Positions 53,737-63,672 of a DNA stretch of 64,000 bases are shown in pieces. Under the pieces are notes generated by a model that did no database searches, was not told the origin of the DNA, and saw nothing but the letters and a program-made list of their open reading frames with translations. A program made the position numbers and the translations under genes. Source of the stretch: Pyropia yezoensis (taxonomy: Eukaryota > Rhodophyta > Bangiophyceae > Bangiales > Bangiaceae); contig CM020619.1 in assembly GCA_009829735.1 (NCBI GenBank), positions 8,918,375 through 8,982,374 of the forward strand, in the 5' to 3' direction. Positions within the stretch are counted from its first letter, which is position 1. Each line of letters starts with the position of its first letter.

Positions 53737-55078
53737 CAGTCGGTACCCAATTTTATCCGCACGCTTCTGGTAACAATTGTTCATGCCCGAATCGGCATGC
53801 CCGATGCGTCTCGTGCCACTATCTGCCGCATTCGGCGTCGGGTTGCGGCTAAGTGCTACGGCATGGCCCCTCTTTAACCGCCCACAGCTCAGCCCGTAGT
53901 GCCCCGGTCAGGTCCTCAAGCACCATGGCGGGATCAGCACGTCGCCCTCTGTCCATCGCCGAGCGCACAACCATCACCACCCTCCTCGAACAGGGGAAGT
54001 CTCTGCAGGCCGTCGGTACGATATTGGGGCGCCGCAAGAGCACCATCGCCTACGCCGCCAAGGCCATGCGCTCCGCGGCTGCGGGCCCACGGGTGGACAA
54101 GCGTGGTCGTCCAAAGGCTCTGACGGACCGCGAGCAGCGCACCCTCAAGCGGACGATGGACATCAGCGGGTTTCGCTCAGTGGCCTCCCTGACTAAGATG
54201 GTCAATACGACGCGCTCCCAGGCTACGGGGGGGGCTAAAAAAAGCCCTGTATCACCCTCGACGGTCCGTAGGGCCGTCCGGGCCATGGGGTTCGCCTCCC
54301 GGGTGGCCGCCAAGAAACCCTACCTGTCGGCCAAGAATATGGCCAAGCGTCTCGAGTGGTCCACCGAGCGGCGGGGCTGGTCGGCCGAGTGGGCGTCGGT
54401 GCTTTACACGGACGAGAGCTCCTTTGTGGTCCGGGACGGCAGCGCTTCCCGCGTTTGGCGTCGCCCCGGGGAGCGTTACGCCCCCCATCGGCTTCGGCCA
54501 ACCTTCAAGAGCGGCAGCCAGTCGGTCATGGTGTGGGGCGCCTTCTCTGCGCGTGGCCGCACGCCCCTGGTACGCGTGGACGGCACGATGAACGCGGACA
54601 AGTATGCTGGCATCCTGGAGGACTACATCGTGCACCAGATTTGCGCCGACTTCGGGGCGCCGGACGCTGCGTGGCTACAGGAGGACCTAGCGCCCTGCCA
54701 CGCCGCAAAGGCGTCCAAGGCTGTAAAGGATGCGCTCGGCCTGCGAGTGCTTCCGTGGGTTGGGCAGAGTCCTGACCTGAACCCCATCGAGAATGCGTGG
54801 GCGGAGCTCGAACGCCGTCTACGCCGACCCCCGACGGCGCCCAAGAGCAAGGACGAGCTGTTTGCAGCGCTCTGCGAGGAGTGGGACGCTATCCCGGCCT
54901 CCTTTTTTAAGGCTCTGACCGAGTCGATGCCCCGTAGGGTGCGTGATGTGATTACCGTGAAGGGAGCGAGCACCAAGTACTAGTAGGCCCAGTGCCTGGA
55001 ATCGATGGTTGGCATTTGGTCATATTGATCCGTGCGATTCTCGTTTTTCCCCGTGCGGATAAAATTGGGTACCGACTG
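53737..55078 (+). mobile_element. Complete Tc1/mariner-type DNA transposon
   Basis: 1,342 bp flanked by TA dinucleotides (53735-53736 and 55079-55080), the expected target duplication. The terminal inverted repeats are 27 bp and identical (53737-53763 and 55052-55078; they start CAGTCGGTACCC). It contains one uninterrupted transposase gene. Perfect ends and an intact frame indicate recent insertion, possibly an active copy. Confidence 0.95.
53925..54983 (+). CDS. Tc1/mariner-family transposase (DD34E)
   Basis: 352 aa from ATG 53925 (context ACCATGG); the frame is open 24 codons upstream. It cuts and pastes its own element through the terminal repeats. The N-terminus has a paired-like helix-turn-helix (LSIAERTTITTLLEQGKS, VGTILGRRKSTIAYAAK) and a second HTH region (SPSTVRRAVRAMGF). 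The catalytic core holds SVLYTDESSF (first Asp), WLQEDLAPCHAA (second Asp) and SPDLNPIENAWAELERRL (Glu), with 34 residues between the second and third acidic residues. That spacing is DD34E, the Tc1/IS630 type. Length is as expected for the family. There are no stops or frameshifts. Confidence 0.95.
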   Translation: MAGSARRPLSIAERTTITTLLEQGKSLQAVGTILGRRKSTIAYAAKAMRSAAAGPRVDKRGRPKALTDREQRTLKRTMDISGFRSVASLTKMVNTTRSQATGGAKKSPVSPSTVRRAVRAMGFASRVAAKKPYLSAKNMAKRLEWSTERRGWSAEWASVLYTDESSFVVRDGSASRVWRRPGERYAPHRLRPTFKSGSQSVMVWGAFSARGRTPLVRVDGTMNADKYAGILEDYIVHQICADFGAPDAAWLQEDLAPCHAAKASKAVKDALGLRVLPWVGQSPDLNPIENAWAELERRLRRPPTAPKSKDELFAALCEEWDAIPASFFKALTESMPRRVRDVITVKGASTKY

Positions 55079-55080
55079 TA

Positions 55081-55696
55081 CATCGTGAGCGTACGCATGC
55101 AGAGTCAAGAGAGTGCAGAGGCCTCGGTGGTTACGAAGAGGACGACGACACAAAAAGCGGCGAGAGCAGCCGCTGGGGCGGCGACCGCCCCAGCGGAGGC
55201 AGCGGCGGCAGCGGCGGGCGCCGGAGCAAAGGCGACGAAGGCACTGTGACATAACTGTACCTGTACCAATGACTCGTAGGGCTCATAATGCTACAAAGGT
55301 TGCTTGCAGGGTTGATAAGAGAGACACTGTTTGGCTGCCTCAGCATCAGCAGAACGCATGGTAACGGCCGCTGAAGATCATGGAGCGAAAGAGATGCCAT
55401 CCCTTCTTGGCTGCGCCTAGTCTTAGACAATCTGACGAAGAGAATGGCAGCTCTGTGCTGATTTGGTGACTTCATAGCCGTCTAGGGCGCCAGCACCAAG
55501 TGCTGACGTGCTCAGGATGAGGAGTCAACGCTGCGCGGACGGTCAAATCGCTCATCGCTCGATACGGATCTTGTCATTTGACGTGCACATGAAAACGGGA
55601 GGCCCCCAGATGTGTGCTAGCACGAGAAGACATTCATTGTAATAATTAACTACACTACGCTTGGGAAGCTGGGCAAGTGCGTACCCGATACGCTTC
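55081..55696. other. Intergenic
   Basis: Moderate GC with no gene. An Ala-rich plus-strand frame (55096-55249) is too short to judge. Confidence 0.4.
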
Positions 55697-56340
55697 GCAG
55701 CAGTGCTTATCCCCTGTCAAGATACAAGCCCGATTTTGGCAGGATCTCTTGCTTCGTTGTGCAAATTCTTGCTCTGCTCGAGCACGAAAATGAACGGCTC
55801 GAGCAGAACTTTGCTTTTCTGATCGAGGGGATGGGCTGAGGCCAAAGAATCTCCCCAAGGATGACCGACACGACGGCCGCTGTCGGTGTTCTGTCAACCA
55901 ATGACAACAGCGGTGGCGCTGCTGTTTGCTGCACGGAGCGTTCCATTGGTCAGAACTCACGTTGTAGATGTCGAGCAAGGCGGAGAGAATTTTCCGTGCA
56001 GACCCTCGAAAGCTGTCGTCGCGTAGGTTTTTGCTTAACCAGTGCGAAAGATTGCGCGATTTTAAACGCGTTTGTTTAAACATTGCTCCCAAGCGTAGCG
56101 ATGGTCGGTCGCTTCTTTGCGCTTCACGAGAGTGCTCTCCTGCCCCGAGCGCTTCCGGCCATACCAAGGGAGGTGGCGACCACCAATCGCCCGAGCTGTT
56201 ACGGGCAGAAAGCAAGAAACGGGGGTAAAAGCGGTGTCTATGATGCTTTAAGGGGGGGTCGATGCAGGTTTTATGCAGGTTCTTGCTCGAGAATTTCACC
56301 AAAAAGGAACAAATTTTTGACAGGCGATAAGCAGTGCTGC
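55697..56340. mobile_element. 644-bp element with imperfect terminal inverted repeats
   Basis: The left end GCAGCAGTGCTTATCCCC (55697-55714 onward) and the complement of the right end (56317-56340) match at 22 of 24 positions and continue with weaker similarity. AT-richer interior, no transposase. Flanks GCTTC and GCTTG may be a target duplication. Probably a non-autonomous DNA transposon. Confidence 0.55.
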
Positions 56341-56864
56341 GCTTGGCCCCCCCCCGACTGGCACAGTGAGTGCAGGGTTGAGAGGTAATAATTATCATGT
56401 CAAAATTATTGAGTAAATTATCGCGAAAAGAAACGATCACGAGGCTAATCGCTCGTAGATACGAGTAGTGCGCTATTGAAAAGACGTGCGTAATACGCTT
56501 CATGACGGTACACATTACGCTTGACAACCCCCGAGCCGCACCCTCTGTCGGACCGCCTCTGGAGCTCCGCCGCCGGGCAGCGCGGGCCCAGTCTTGGCCC
56601 CCGTCCCGACCGTCACGTCCGCTCTCGTTCCTACTAGGTACCGCCGCTGTCTTGACTGCCGCCACCGTCTTGACCACCGCCGCCGTCTTGACCGCCGCTC
56701 GTGCAGTTGTCGTCGGCGCTACGGGTAAGAAAGCGGAGATTGCCCCCCCAGCGCTTCCCCCCCCCCCTCTCTCCGCTTGCGGACGCCTCCACCCGTTCCT
56801 TCCCCCACCCCCCCCATTTTCGGTGCTCCCCCACACTCCGCCGACGCCCCTGTCCCCAGGCAGG
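56341..56864. other. Upstream region of the SET-domain gene
   Basis: 56,390-56,500 is AT-rich and contains a reverse copy of the short repeat found at 29671-29700. The following frame, although open into the SET gene from 56502, has simple-repeat composition (GCCGTCTTGAC repeats near 56641-56698) and looks like leader sequence. Confidence 0.4.
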
Positions 56865-58832
56865 ATGCCCACCCCCCCCGCACCCACCGGCCCCCCCCCT
56901 ACGACTCCCCCGCCCCCCTCCCCCTCCTGGTCACGCTACACCGCCTGGCTGGCCGCCTCGGGCGTCGCCTGGTCCGCCCCCGGCGTTGCGCTCGCCGCCG
57001 ACGCGGCGGGCGGCGTGGGCGTCGTGGCCACCGCCCCGCTGGCAGCGGGCACGCCCCTCCTGTCCGTGCCCCCCCGCCACTGGCTGGTGCCCCTCCCCCC
57101 GACAACGCCGTCCGCCACCACCACCGCCGCCACCGCCGCCCCTGCCGCCGCCTCTGCCAGCAACGCCACCGGCCGTGGCGGCAGCGGCGGCGGCGGCGCC
57201 CTGCCGTCGCCCCCCCCACCGCGCCCCCCCCCCACCCCCCCCGCCGCACCGACCTGTCCACGGTCACCGTGCCCCCCACGTGGCGGCGTCGCCGCGACGG
57301 TCGCCGACGTGGCCGACCTGGCGGCGGCGCTGCTGGCCGCCGCCGCCACCCCGACGCACCCCGCCCACGGGTGGGCAGCGGCGCTCGCGGCCGCACCACC
57401 GCCGCCGCTGCTCGGCGACTGGACGGCCGCGCAGGCGGGGCGGCTCGGCTACCCCCACGCCCTCGCCGCCGCCGCCGCCGCCCGCCGCCGCACCGCCGCG
57501 GCCGCCGCGGCGCTGGCCGCCCGCCACCCCGCCCTTGTCGCCGCCACCGCCGCTGCCGCCACCTCGACACGCATGGGTGGGGGTGGCGGCGGCGGCAGCG
57601 GCGGCGGCGGCGGGTTCGGTGGTGGCGGCATCCGCTGGGCGCTCGCCGCCGCCACCTCCCGCTCCATGGGCGTGCCCTGGGGCGCCGGAGCGGGGGTGCT
57701 GGTGCCCCTCGCGGACTGGTTCAACCACGCCGACGGCGGGGAAGAGGCGGACGCGACGGCCGCCGGGGAGGAGCCACCCACCGACGGCGGCGGCGGCGGC
57801 GGCGGCGGCGGGGGGCGCCTACCCGGCCCGGCCGTGACAGCCGTACCGCCGCGGTCGCCCGCCGCGGCCTACACGTTTGTGGTGGCACGGGACGTTGCGG
57901 CGGGCGAGGCGCTGACGGTCGCGTACGGGGCGCACGGGGGGCTCGGCACGCTCGAGTGGTACGGCTTTGTGGCGCGGGGGGGGAGCGTGTGGGACACGCT
58001 GCCGCTGCCGCTGCCGCCGCCGCCGCCGCCGGGCGAGCCGCCGCCGCGCGGGCCGGACACCCCGCCCCCCCACCGCCCGTCGTCGCCCCTGTCGGGAGGG
58101 GGGGCGGGGGGGGGGCGCCGCCGGCCAGCCGCGGCCACTGCCCCACTTGCCGCTGCCGGCGTGTCGGGCCAACGACAGCGGCAACGGCGGTGGGGGCGGG
58201 GGCGGGGGCGGGGCCGGGGGCGGGGGGTTCCGCCGGCCACGGCGGCGGTGGCGGCGGCGCGGGGCACCCCCCCCCCCCCCCCCTCCCCCCCCGGCGGCGG
58301 CTCCCCCCGGCGCCCCCCCCCCCCCGCTGGCGATGTGGCCGCCACCGCCGACGGGTCGTTGACGTACGCCGCCGCCGCGGGCGGGGCGGTGCGGCTGATG
58401 GGGGCCGCCGAGGTGGCGGCCGGCGGCGGCTGGCGCGCCGCGTCGGGGCTCCCCCCATCGGCCCCCACCGCCGCCGCTGTCGCCCAGTGGTACACGGCCG
58501 CCCTGCGGCGGGTGGTGGCGGCGGCTGCCGCTACCGCTGCGGCGGCAGAGCCCGTGGCGGCCGCCGAGGCGGAGGCGGCGGCAGCGGCGGCAGCGGCGGA
58601 GGCGGGTGCGGCGGCGGGTGCTGCGGCAGCTGCTGCGGGCGGGGTCAAGGAGGATGCTGCTGCTGCCGCTGCCGCCGCTGCCGCCAACGTGGCAGCGGCA
58701 GACGCCGCAACGCGGGCGGCGGCGGCCACCTGGGTGGTTGCCATGGACGCGCTCGCGTCGCGGGCGGTGGCGCGGCTGGCCGCCGACGCGACGGCGTGCG
58801 AGGGACACGCAGGGGGTGGGGATGGGTCATAG
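56865..58832 (+). CDS. SET-domain protein methyltransferase, SETD3 / RuBisCO-LSMT type
   Basis: 655 aa from ATG 56865. It methylates lysine or histidine side chains using S-adenosylmethionine; substrates in this family include RuBisCO large subunit, aldolase, actin and ribosomal proteins. Order of motifs: YTAWLAASGV (N-terminal family start), VGVVATAPLAAGTPLLSVP (SET beta strands), SMGVPWGAGAGVLVPLADWF, then the NH motif ADWFNHADG near 57,715, and TFVVARDVAAGEALTVAYG with the family signature YG...LEWYGFV near 57,900-57,970. An Ala/Gly/Pro-rich linker follows, then a helical Ala-rich C-terminal region that may be the substrate-binding domain. The C and G runs at 58,030-58,330 make that part uncertain; other frames are locally as plausible. 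The start is a choice: the frame is open further upstream but reads as low-complexity leader. Confidence 0.8.
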   Translation: MPTPPAPTGPPPTTPPPPSPSWSRYTAWLAASGVAWSAPGVALAADAAGGVGVVATAPLAAGTPLLSVPPRHWLVPLPPTTPSATTTAATAAPAAASASNATGRGGSGGGGALPSPPPPRPPPTPPAAPTCPRSPCPPRGGVAATVADVADLAAALLAAAATPTHPAHGWAAALAAAPPPPLLGDWTAAQAGRLGYPHALAAAAAARRRTAAAAAALAARHPALVAATAAAATSTRMGGGGGGGSGGGGGFGGGGIRWALAAATSRSMGVPWGAGAGVLVPLADWFNHADGGEEADATAAGEEPPTDGGGGGGGGGGRLPGPAVTAVPPRSPAAAYTFVVARDVAAGEALTVAYGAHGGLGTLEWYGFVARGGSVWDTLPLPLPPPPPPGEPPPRGPDTPPPHRPSSPLSGGGAGGGRRRPAAATAPLAAAGVSGQRQRQRRWGRGRGRGRGRGVPPATAAVAAARGTPPPPPSPPGGGSPRRPPPPAGDVAATADGSLTYAAAAGGAVRLMGAAEVAAGGGWRAASGLPPSAPTAAAVAQWYTAALRRVVAAAAATAAAAEPVAAAEAEAAAAAAAAEAGAAAGAAAAAAGGVKEDAAAAAAAAAANVAAADAATRAAAATWVVAMDALASRAVARLAADATACEGHAGGGDGS

Positions 58833-58883
58833 CCGGGAGACCTCCCCCCCCCCCCACCACAGTCGGCACGTGTTGTGCTTCTT

Positions 58884-58889
58884 TTTATT
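58884..58889 (-). terminator. Polyadenylation signal AATAAA
   Basis: AATAAA on the minus strand, about 90 nt downstream of the stop of the small secreted-protein ORF. It suits that gene's 3' end. Confidence 0.5.
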
Positions 58890-58955
58890 AGGGGTGGTGG
58901 CGTACGAGCCGCGCCACGCGCCATGCTGTCGTGACCGTCCATCTTGCCCTTCACA

Positions 58956-59019
58956 CCCCAGTTCAGGGACACCCCAGTTCAGGGACACCCCAGTTCAGGG
59001 ACACCCCAGTTCAGGGACA
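58956..59019. repeat. 16-bp tandem repeat, four exact copies
   Basis: Units CCCCAGTTCAGGGACA at 58956, 58972, 58988 and 59004. It forms the 3' end of the small secreted-protein ORF, whose stop codon (58979-58981) lies inside the second unit. Because 16 is not a multiple of 3, each unit gained or lost changes the C-terminal frame. Confidence 0.95.
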
Positions 59020-59155
59020 CCCTGTAGCCATAGTAGCACGGCACGTACTTGACGTCGTGCTTCGTCTCCGTGTGCACCGACGTCGGCATGGCAGCGGCAG
59101 AGGCCACCAGCGCGGTGGCGGCGGTGGCGGCCGCGACGGTCTTGAAGAAACACAT
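58979..59155 (-). CDS. Small predicted secreted protein
   Basis: 58 aa from ATG 59155. Residues 1-22 form a likely signal peptide: short charged start (MCFFK), then an Ala/Thr-rich hydrophobic core ending SAAAM. The mature part is about 36 aa (HTETKHDVKYVPCYYGYR) and then the product of the 16-bp repeat (SLNWGVPELGCP). Two cysteines remain in the mature form. TATA-like TAAATATA lies about 185 bp upstream (59338-59345, minus strand) and AATAAA downstream, which supports a real transcription unit. No family is recognised. If one or four repeat units are counted differently the C-terminus would extend through VKGKMDGHDSM, so the true end may vary between individuals. Confidence 0.55.
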   Translation of the reverse strand: MCFFKTVAAATAATALVASAAAMPTSVHTETKHDVKYVPCYYGYRVSLNWGVPELGCP

Positions 59156-59337
59156 CGTTGGAGAAGGGGGGGTGGCGCGGAGGAGAGCGCGAAGGGAGAA
59201 GGGAGGAGGGTGGTGACGGCGGACGGTAAAGTAGACGTGGCGTGTGTGGTGGTCGGCTCGTCGGCAGGTGGGCGATGTGGGCGGTGAGGAGCTGATGGGG
59301 AGCGGGGGGGGGCGCTCGGATGCCCCTGCCGTGGCCG

Positions 59338-59345
59338 TATATTTA
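59338..59345 (-). promoter_or_regulatory. TATA-like box for the small secreted-protein gene
   Basis: TAAATATA on the minus strand in an otherwise GC-rich region, about 183 bp before the ATG at 59155. Confidence 0.45.
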
Positions 59346-59428
59346 CCCTCTGGGGAGCCAGCGGCGGGTGCCGCGGGGCGCCCACACAGCGGGCACAGGC
59401 AAGGCCGCACGCCACGGCACCGCGCCCA

Positions 59429-59500
59429 CGGTGTGCAGACGCGCCGCGCCTACGGTCTGCAGACGCGCCGCGCCTACGGTCTGCAGACGCGCCGCGCCGA
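59429..59500. repeat. 24-bp tandem repeat, three copies
   Basis: Exact 24-bp period at 59429, 59453 and 59477 with core TGCAGACGCGCCGCGCC. It lies upstream of the TATA-like box of the small secreted-protein gene. Open frames crossing it exist on both strands but have no other support. Confidence 0.85.
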
Positions 59501-60367
59501 TGCCAGCGAGTGGAGGCCAACACAGGCCAAGGTGGGGCCCCGGGGATGGCAGCCGAGCGCGCACCCCCCCGCGCGGTGGCGGCGGGCTGCCCCCCGTAGC
59601 TGCCGTGCTTGGACTGGCAGCAACTGGGGAGCAGTCGTTGGATATGCTGCCCAAGTCGTGGCCATCAAGTGGAGATCTAGAGGAAAAAGGACATAAAGAA
59701 GAGCCGCACCCGGAGAGGACCACACCGCCAACGCCCGCGCAGCGTGTCAGGACGCGGAGTCTTCCCATCCCGGTAGCACCCTGCACGGTGGGGATATCGT
59801 TGCAGGGTACTCTTCCTCTTCCCCCGTCCTTCCCAGGCGACACCGCTGGCGAGGTGTATCCGCTCCCCACTCCCCACCCCCCCGTCGCCATCACCCCTAG
59901 CGTCGGGCGACGGTGCGGCCGTGGAACTGCCGGTGGTCAATGCTGCCGCCGGTAGGTGTACTGTACAGTCGTGCAACGGTGGGTCGCTCGCACGGCTGGC
60001 GCCGCCGTCTCTCACTCGTTGTTTGTCCAGCGTGGGGCCCTAGACAGGCGCGGGAGGGGGCGGCGTAAGATGGGACGGGGCTGAGCGGGCCTGGGGGACG
60101 GGGAGGGGGGGGGGGGGGGGGGGGGGGGTGTACTGCACAGTACAATGGAGAGGCTGGTGGCCGCTGCAGCCGGCCACTGTCACTCTCCCCCCTCGACCAG
60201 ACTTCCCGCCGTCACCCGTCGGCCCAGAGTCCCCCCGCGCCGTTGGCCGCCCCGCGGCCCCCCACTCCCTGCCTTCGTCAGCCTCCTCGCTCCCCCCCCC
60301 CCCCCCATGATCCCAACATCTCCGCCTACAGCCCCCCCCGCCCCCCCCCCACTCGGCCCCTCCCTTA
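59501..60367. other. Intergenic
   Basis: No supported gene. Contains CTGTACAG at 59961-59968, a G run at about 60109-60128 and the related GTACTGCACAGTAC at 60130-60143. Confidence 0.4.
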
Positions 60368-62080
60368 TCAGAAGTCATTGGCCACCCCCGCGAGCGGGGA
60401 GCGGTAGCCACGGCGCCCCCCCCCCCAGCCCACGCCCCCACCCCCTCCCCCTCCCCCTCCCCCCCCACCTCCGCCCGCCGCCCCCCCCCCAACCCTCAGC
60501 GCCCGGCTGCTCCCCTCAATCGCCAGCAGCCGGCTGCTGCCGTCTGCCGCGGCCGCCGCGCCGAGCAGCACGTCGAGGCCGTCCACGCCGCGGCCACCGC
60601 CGCTGCCGCCGGCACCGCCGCCGCCGCCGCCGCGACGCCGCCACGGCCGCCCCGACCCGGTCCCGCCACCCCCGTCGCCACCGCGCTGGCGCGCTTTCAC
60701 GGGGCCGACGCCGCTGCTGCCGCCGCCGCCGCCGCCGCTGCCGCCGCCGCCGCCGCCGAAGGGAGCGATGGCCACGTCTGTGGTGCAATGAGGGGCACCG
60801 GCGGGGGCACCGCCGGCGGTGGTGCGCCGCGCCGACGACGGGCGCCGACCACCCGCCGGGCGGCCGGCGGCTGCGCGAGACACGGGCAGCAGGACGAGTG
60901 CTGGTGGCGGCAGCCGCCGACGGCCGTCCATGCCGAGCGTGCCGGCGTCTGCCGCCGCCGCGCCGGGCGGCCACCCGTTGGGTGACAGCGGCAGCGTCGA
61001 CGACGGGCGTGGCGCGGGGGGGGTGTCCCGCGAGCGGGGGGTGGGCGCGGGGGACACAGGGCCGCCGTCGGTGCCACCCTCCTCCGTTGGCGGGGGGGTA
61101 TGGGTGGTGGTGTTGGTGGTGTTGGTGGTGGACGGCTCGGAAGCCAGCGGGGAGGCCCGTGTCGTCGCCATGGCCAGCGCCGTCCCAGCCACCGCCACCA
61201 CTGTTGCCGCGGCGGTAGCCTCTCCCCCCTCGTGCGGCCACCGTCGCGGGTGGTGGGAGCGGGGGGCTATGACGGCCTTTTGGCGGGTGCCCGCCGCCGC
61301 CGTTGTCGCCGCTACCCCGCCCGTGGCCGCCGGCAGCGGCGCCGCCTCCTCAGTGACAGCTGCTGCGGCGGCCAGCGCCGCGGCCATGGCGCGCACGCCC
61401 CCTGTCGGCCGTTGCAGTGACGCAGAGGAGACGGGGGCGGCGGCCACGACGGCGGTTACCGCGGTCACCGCCGTCGGCACCGGCGTCGGCGCCACCGCCA
61501 CCGGCGCGCGCACGGGCACCGGCGAGACGGGCGACGGCGCTGCCACTGCTGCCACCGCCGGTGGCTCCAGGGCCGGCACGGCCGCCACTGGCGGCGCCGC
61601 CGGCGCGAGAGCCACCCCCCGCGGCGGCCGCATCCCCACCACGGACGGCGACGGCGGCGGCGACGGCGACGACGCGCCGCCCCCCACCACCACCGACAGC
61701 GGGGTGGTGGGGGAGCCCGGCAGCGGTAGCACCACCCGCCCAGCGGGCGTGCCGGGGGGCGCCACGCTGCCGCCCTTGGCGTGCCGCGGCAGCGACGGCG
61801 GCACAAGCGGCAGCGGCAGCGGCCGCGTGGACGACCGTGGCGCCGCTGCCACGCTGCCGCCTCCCGTGGCGGCCATGGCGGCAGCGGCCGCCTCGGCGGT
61901 GGCCGCATCAGCGGCAGCGGCAGCGGCAGCCGCGTCGTCGTCGCCGGCTGGCAGGGACGTTCCCGCGGCGGGCAGCGCCCGCGACGGCGGCGGTGGTGGC
62001 GGCGGCGGCGGCGGCGGCCACAGCTCCTCCTCCTCCCAACAGCCATACGCATCTCCGCGGCGGGATGCGGTCGCGGCCAT
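60368..62080 (-). CDS. Ala/Pro/Gly-rich protein of unknown function
   Basis: 570 aa from ATG 62080 (GCCATGG context on the coding strand). The start, ASRRGDAYGCWEEEELW, is the most distinctive part and is followed by a Pro run. Residues 60-330 are Ala/Val/Pro-rich and lack charged clusters. One possible helix-rich hydrophobic stretch (ATAAATVVAVAGTALAMATT) could be a single membrane segment. The C-terminal third has basic patches (RQRGGDGGGG, RPWRRRGGGG), a more ordered run (GLDVLLGAAAAADGSSRLLA) and a final PLAGVANDF. The frame passes several G/C runs without stopping, which is weak evidence because opposite-strand frames are also open here (60819-63497). No domain is recognised. Confidence 0.4.
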   Translation of the reverse strand: MAATASRRGDAYGCWEEEELWPPPPPPPPPPPSRALPAAGTSLPAGDDDAAAAAAAADAATAEAAAAAMAATGGGSVAAAPRSSTRPLPLPLVPPSLPRHAKGGSVAPPGTPAGRVVLPLPGSPTTPLSVVVGGGASSPSPPPSPSVVGMRPPRGVALAPAAPPVAAVPALEPPAVAAVAAPSPVSPVPVRAPVAVAPTPVPTAVTAVTAVVAAAPVSSASLQRPTGGVRAMAAALAAAAAVTEEAAPLPAATGGVAATTAAAGTRQKAVIAPRSHHPRRWPHEGGEATAAATVVAVAGTALAMATTRASPLASEPSTTNTTNTTTHTPPPTEEGGTDGGPVSPAPTPRSRDTPPAPRPSSTLPLSPNGWPPGAAAADAGTLGMDGRRRLPPPALVLLPVSRAAAGRPAGGRRPSSARRTTAGGAPAGAPHCTTDVAIAPFGGGGGGSGGGGGGSSGVGPVKARQRGGDGGGGTGSGRPWRRRGGGGGGAGGSGGGRGVDGLDVLLGAAAAADGSSRLLAIEGSSRALRVGGGAAGGGGGGGGGGGGGGVGWGGGRRGYRSPLAGVANDF

Positions 62081-62482
62081 GGTGTGCTTGACCCAACCGG
62101 GGGCGAGGATGCGGGAACGGAGGGGGGGGGAGGAGGAGGGGGGGGGGGGGGCGTCGATGACCAGCGATGCGTCGGCCCGAGGATTGCCGCGACGACGAGC
62201 AGGAGACAGGGAGGGAGGAGCGTGGGGGGGAAGGGGGGGGGTAGGAGGGGACGGGCAGGGTGACAGAAGGGAGATGAGGGTGGGCGGGGGTGGGCGGTCG
62301 GGTGGAGGGGTGGGGGCGACAGGGGGTGGTGAGGAGGCGGCTGGGGCGCGGCCCGCCAGCGGCATCCCCTCCCGTGACGTCCCCGCAGGGGGCGCGGGGG
62401 AGACGGCTCCCGCGGCGGGCAGAGGGGCGCGCCGACGCCCGGCCGCGGCGCGGGCGCCCCCGTCGGCGGGTCCGCCGGTGGG

Positions 62483-62515
<33 letters not shown>

Positions 62516-63639
62516 TGCCGCCTCCCCGCGCGGCGTGCGTGCCGGCGGCGGCGGCGGCGCACGCGGCGGCGGCGGCCACCGTCAGGGGGGTGGAGGTGGG
62601 GGTCACGTGGCGGGCAGCGGCGGCAGCGGCGGCCGCCGCCGCCCGGCCGGCGGCGGCGCCGCAGTGACAGCGGCGGGGCGGGGGGCCGCCGCGGCGTGGG
62701 GTGCGCCGCCCCTGCGACGCGCCGGCGGGTCTGCCAGGCGGCGCACGCCGCCCCCCCCCCGCCTGCCCGCCTCGGCGCCTCCCCCTCCACCACCCCTCCC
62801 CCACCCCCCGCCCCCCACCCCCCCCCCCTCCCCCCACCCAGCTGCGCCCATCCCCACCCCCTCGTGGGCCGGCGGTGGCACCCACCCATCCCTCCCGCCT
62901 CGCCCCTCCCGCACCTCCCCGTCTCCCCCCCCCCCCCCCCCACCCCCCATCCCCCCCCCCCCGCCGCCACTCCCCCTCCCCCGCTCGTTCCACCCCCCCC
63001 CCCCCCCCCCATGCCGCCACACCGCCACCACCGCACGCAAGCACAGCGAGCGAGTTACCACGGAAAAAAGAGGGGGCCAGCGGGGGGGGGGACCGGGGGT
63101 GGGGGTGGGGGTGGGGCGGGGGGGGGGGTGTGGCATGGCGCCGCCGCGGCAACGCGCGCCGGCGGCAGGGAGCCAAGGGGGGGGAGACAGCGCGCGGCGG
63201 CAAGGCCGCGACGCGCACCCCCTCTCCCCACACCCGCCCCCACCCGAACGGGGCACGGCACGGCGGTGGGGCGCAGCGCGGGCAACGGCGGCGGCCTGCC
63301 ACCCCCCCCCGTGGCGACCACCCGTGGTCACCACCCGTGGGGGGCGGGGGGGGGGGGGGGCCGCTGTCAACAGCGTCTCGGTGGCCGGGGCGGGCTGCCA
63401 GCCGCGGTGCGTGCGGGCAGGCCCGTGCAGGCGCGCTAAATACCTGTATCCCATGAGGGACACCCCCCGCTGGACGCCTCGTCACGCCGGTGGGTGACAC
63501 CCCCAGCTGGACGCCTCGTCACGCCGGTGGGGGTCCCCGCCGGGCCCCCCGACGTCCGCTCCCCGTCCCCGACCGCCTCTCCCCCACGCATCCCCGCAGC
63601 GCGCGCCTCGGCCCCCCCTCACGCACCCCCTCCCACGCG

Positions 63640-63672
<33 letters not shown>

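Noticed and set aside
60819..63497. 892-codon plus-strand frame
   Set aside because: Gly/Ala/Pro-rich with no motif and several homopolymers; the opposite strand has a better-formed start and end, although this is a weak preference.
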